DNA from: Trebonia sp.
GTDB lineage: Bacteria > Actinomycetota > Actinomycetes > Streptosporangiales > Streptosporangiaceae
Length of the DNA: 7,002 nucleotides
Direction: 5' to 3'
NCBI GenBank assembly: GCA_030043595.1
Contig: JASHXJ010000600.1
Location: 1-7,002 of the forward strand
The notes under the pieces were generated by a model. It ran no database searches, had not been told where the DNA came from, and was given only the letters and a program-made list of their open reading frames with translations. The first letter of the stretch is position 1, and each line of letters begins with the position of its first letter. The translations under genes and the position numbers were made by a program. Positions 5,340-7,002 of this stretch are shown here, piece by piece.

Positions 5340-6068
5340 CTATTCCGCGGCGAGGAGGTCCAGCCGGGCGTGCAGCAGGGCCCGGTGCGCGGTGAGGTCG
5401 TCCGCCTGGTCCGGCTTCTCCGGGCACTCGCCCGCCTTGATCGCCCGCTCCAGCCGGTCGCGGGCGTCCGCGGCGTCGATGGCCCCGAAGACCACCAGCG
5501 GGTCGTTCTCGACGGCGAACCAGGTCCGGTCGAGCAGGCCGGCGGCGTCGCCAACCCAGGCATCCTTGATCCGGCCGCCCTTGCCGTGGTCGATGAGCAC
5601 CGACAGGGCATGCTCGGCGTCCCCGTACGCGAAGCTCACCGTCACCGACTCCTGCTGGCCGCCGACGTCGCCGTAGTGCCAGCACTTGCCGACCTTTGGC
5701 GCGCCGATGGCCGCCGCCCAGTCCGGATCCGGCACGCCAAGGGCGATCACCCGCTTCGCGGCCTCGGTTGCCGCGGCCCGCAGCTGCGGGGGCCCGATCG
5801 CGCCGAAGATCCGCAGCAGCGCCAGCGCCTCCGGCGTCGCTGTCTGCTCCGCGGCCGGCACCAGCGATTCGGTAAGCGCGGTCATGACCTGCGCCGAGTC
5901 GGCGGACGCGGACAGCGCGCCGATCATGTCCGACCCCCACAGTTCGGCCTCGATCGGCTGGCGTACGTGCGAGAGCACCTCGTGCGCCTCGCTCAGCACG
6001 ACGTCGAAGGCCTTGGACGGTTCAAGAGGCGCGAAGAGCGCGTCGATATCGGGATCATCGTGATCCAT
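5340..6068 (-). CDS. Conserved actinobacterial protein of unknown function, 242 residues
   Basis: I recognise the type but know no name or function. Residues 1 to about 120 are mainly acidic amphipathic helices (start MDHDDPDIDALF; a segment AELWGSDMIGAL near 42-53). Then come GVPDPDWAAAIGAPKVGKCWHYGDVGGQQESVTVSFAYGD and HALSVLIDHGKGGRIKDAWVGD (about 111-174), a beta-rich core with conserved-looking Cys129, Trp130, His131, Asp134, His153, Asp160, His161, Lys168 and Asp169. From memory, uncharacterised Streptomyces proteins share this 'gkCW.YgDv.G.q.sv...F.Yg...HAl.vLiDh..gg..KDaw' core. The C-terminal helices (about 203-242) are charged. There is no signal peptide or membrane segment. ATG 6068 is chosen because the frame upstream of it overlaps the tag gene and is not protein-like. 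No SD precedes it. It lies 122 bases downstream of tag, so it could be cotranscribed or have its own promoter. Confidence 0.78.
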   Translation of the reverse strand: MDHDDPDIDALFAPLEPSKAFDVVLSEAHEVLSHVRQPIEAELWGSDMIGALSASADSAQVMTALTESLVPAAEQTATPEALALLRIFGAIGPPQLRAAATEAAKRVIALGVPDPDWAAAIGAPKVGKCWHYGDVGGQQESVTVSFAYGDAEHALSVLIDHGKGGRIKDAWVGDAAGLLDRTWFAVENDPLVVFGAIDAADARDRLERAIKAGECPEKPDQADDLTAHRALLHARLDLLAAE

Positions 6069-6084
6069 GCCGGGTATTTTCGCA

Positions 6085-6106
6085 CGGCGTAGCGCCGATT
6101 GCGGCG
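6085..6106. repeat. Three-arm alternating inverted repeat upstream of the unknown gene
   Basis: CGGCG-TAG-CGCCG-ATTG-CGGCG. The middle arm (6093-6097) can pair with either the left arm (6085-6089) or the right arm (6102-6106), giving two mutually exclusive hairpins. It lies 17-38 bases before ATG 6068 on the minus strand. It may be a double operator, or an RNA switch if transcribed. The arms are only 5 bp. Confidence 0.35.
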
Positions 6107-6149
6107 AAGCTGGAGAATCGCGCAGTTCCGGCCTTGGCGCCGCTGGGGC

Positions 6150-6189
6150 CGCGCCTGGGCGCGCGGTGGCGGGATGTCCGCGTCCGCGG
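6150..6189 (-). terminator. Paired GC hairpins just after tag
   Basis: Two short perfect stems follow the tag stop on the minus strand: CCGCG-TC-CGCGG (6178-6189), beginning 2 bases after the stop codon, and CGCGCC-TG-GGCGCG (6150-6163). With 2-base loops they would open to 4-5 bp stems. No T-tract follows. They are plausible weak terminators, or simply GC-rich chance. Confidence 0.3.
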
Positions 6190-6190
6190 G

Positions 6191-6775
6191 TCAGGCGGCG
6201 CGGGCGAAGCAGTCCGCCAGGTGGTCGTTCACCAGGCCGCAGGCCTGCATGGTGGCGTAGGCGGTGACAGGGCCGGTGAAGGTAAAGCCGTGCTTGCGCA
6301 GGTCGGCGGACAGCCGCTTGGCGGCAGGGGTCTGCGCCGGGACGTCCGCCAGCGTGCGCGGCGCCCCGGCCGCCTGGCCCGCGACGGCGTAGCTCCAGAC
6401 CAGGTCGCTGAGGCCCGCCGGCAGCGCCAGCGCGGCGCGCGCGTTGGTGATCACCGCGCTGACCTTCGCCCGGTTCCTGACGATCCCCGGGTCGGACAGC
6501 AGGCGCTGCACGTCCTGCGGGCCGAACGCGGCGACCGCGGCGATGTCGAAACCCGCGAACGCCTTCCTGAAGTTCTCCCGCTTGCGCAAGATCGTGAGCC
6601 AGGACAAGCCCGACTGGAAGGCCTCCAGGCTCAGCCGCTCGAAGATCGCCTGGTCGCCGCGGACCGGGCGGCCCCATTCCTCGTCGTGGTAGGCGAGGTA
6701 CTCCGGGGCGCTCAGCCCCCAGGGGCAGCGCAGCCTGCCGTCGGGACCGGCCACCACGCCGGCGGGCTCAGTCAT
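6191..6775 (-). CDS. tag: DNA-3-methyladenine glycosylase I (Tag)
   Basis: 194 residues, matching the usual 185-195. Tag is a helix-hairpin-helix-superfamily base-excision enzyme that cleaves 3-methyladenine from alkylated DNA, leaving an abasic site. Seen: RCPWGLSAPEYLAYHDEEWG at the N-terminus, SLEAFQSGLSWLTILRKRENFR (Glu51 corresponds to the catalytic-pocket Glu38 of E. coli Tag), GIVRNRAKVSAVITNARA, and the C-terminal TAYATMQACGLVNDHLADCF. The zinc-snap ligands align: Cys17, His30, His185 and Cys189. It is constitutive in character; no Ada-type context is seen. The start at ATG 6775 overlaps the end of the upstream gene by 8 bases (ATGACTGA), implying translational coupling. A longer in-frame start at 6916 would overlap that gene almost completely and is rejected. 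Confidence 0.95.
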   Translation of the reverse strand: MTEPAGVVAGPDGRLRCPWGLSAPEYLAYHDEEWGRPVRGDQAIFERLSLEAFQSGLSWLTILRKRENFRKAFAGFDIAAVAAFGPQDVQRLLSDPGIVRNRAKVSAVITNARAALALPAGLSDLVWSYAVAGQAAGAPRTLADVPAQTPAAKRLSADLRKHGFTFTGPVTAYATMQACGLVNDHLADCFARAA

Positions 6776-7002
6776 GCGACTGCTCGGGCGGTGTCGCCGA
6801 GGTTTCCCCGGCTGGCTCGCCGGCCTCCGGTCGGCGCCGGGTTGGCAGGGACGGGCTGGCCGGCGGCGCGGCCTGTCCTCTGCCCAGGTCGCTGACAAGC
6901 TGCTCGAGCGCCACAATCCGCACGTCGCGTTCCCTGATCGACTCGGCGATCCGGTCCATCGCCTCGTCGGTCGCTTGCACGTTGTACCCCCACAGCGCGG
7001 TC
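6768..7002 (-). CDS. C-terminus of a DivIVA-like coiled-coil protein (N-terminus beyond the right edge)
   Basis: 77 residues are visible, starting at the window edge with TALWGYNVQATDEAMDRIAESIRERDVRIVALEQLVSDL, then a Pro/Ala/Ser-rich disordered tail ending PPEQSHD. The pattern 'GY....(V)DE.(L)DR.A..I.ERD.RI..LE' resembles the short DivIVA-type helix found in small actinobacterial proteins that often precede tag, so I infer a DivIVA-domain protein linked to polar or septal scaffolding. The conserved Arg-Gly before Tyr and the Val before Asp of true DivIVA are replaced (Trp-Gly, Thr), so this is tentative. A GTG at 6980 preceded by a G-run could instead be the start of a 70-residue protein. 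Because the motif begins upstream of that GTG, I prefer a gene running off the edge. Confidence 0.6.
   Translation of the reverse strand, partial: TALWGYNVQATDEAMDRIAESIRERDVRIVALEQLVSDLGRGQAAPPASPSLPTRRRPEAGEPAGETSATPPEQSHD

Noticed and set aside
5370..6092. 240-codon plus-strand frame opposite the unknown gene
   Set aside because: Arg-rich shadow composition; the minus strand gives the balanced, domain-like protein.
6069..6677. Continuation of the unknown gene's frame upstream to an ATG at 6677
   Set aside because: It overlaps tag out of frame and translates to Gly/Arg/Ala-rich shadow sequence.
6134..6895. 253-codon plus-strand frame opposite tag
   Set aside because: Antisense shadow of tag and its upstream neighbour; no protein features.
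1..7002. Mobile element, CRISPR array, toxin-antitoxin or phage-defence cassette
   Set aside because: No transposase, integrase, direct-repeat array, att-like duplication or recognised defence domain was seen. The HelD ATPase is of the RNA polymerase-associated type rather than a defence helicase.

Overview
The window is about 70% GC or more, with codon third positions dominated by G/C, few intergenic gaps and gene families typical of Actinobacteria. It looks like ordinary chromosome of a filamentous high-GC actinomycete (Streptomyces/Streptosporangiales type). The genus cannot be fixed from the sequence. There is no mobile element, CRISPR array, tRNA or rRNA gene that I can support.

Layout from left to right. 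(1) 1-332, minus: the N-terminal two thirds of ribosome maturation factor RimP, running off the left edge. (2) Divergently, 491-982 and 979-1758, plus: two translationally coupled genes (ATGA overlap). The first encodes a small lipoprotein with a probable ferritin-like helical bundle, the second a DUF4439-type ferritin-like protein. A pair of this kind next to rimP is, from memory, a recurring actinobacterial arrangement. The second reading frame runs about 110 codons past the point where its family normally ends. That tail lies antisense to (3) 1438-1743, minus, a 101-residue Trp-rich hypothetical protein. (4) 1868-3925, minus: a 685-residue HelD/HelR-type superfamily 1 ATPase that dissociates and recycles RNA polymerase. 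It has a good SD sequence and a recognisable sigma-70-type promoter. (5) Divergent from it, 4082-5299, plus: a PHP-domain metallohydrolase of the CehA/McbA type with all metal motifs present. The roughly 150-bp shared control region holds a perfect 13-bp palindrome and a second dyad. (6) Convergent with that gene, 5340-6068, minus: a conserved actinobacterial protein of unknown function. (7) 6191-6775, minus: DNA-3-methyladenine glycosylase I (Tag) with its zinc site intact. Its start overlaps (8) 6768-7002, minus, the C-terminal part of a DivIVA-like coiled-coil protein that continues past the right edge.

Functionally this is a mixed housekeeping neighbourhood: ribosome assembly (RimP), transcription-complex rescue (HelD), alkylation repair (Tag) and probable polar growth or scaffolding (DivIVA-like), interspersed with poorly characterised genes. 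I see no convincing new multi-gene system. The best leads are the apparent stop-codon loss or frameshift in the DUF4439 gene, the lipoprotein with a possible metal-ligand pattern coupled to it, the palindromes between the HelD and PHP genes, and a mutually exclusive three-arm inverted repeat just upstream of the unknown 242-residue gene.
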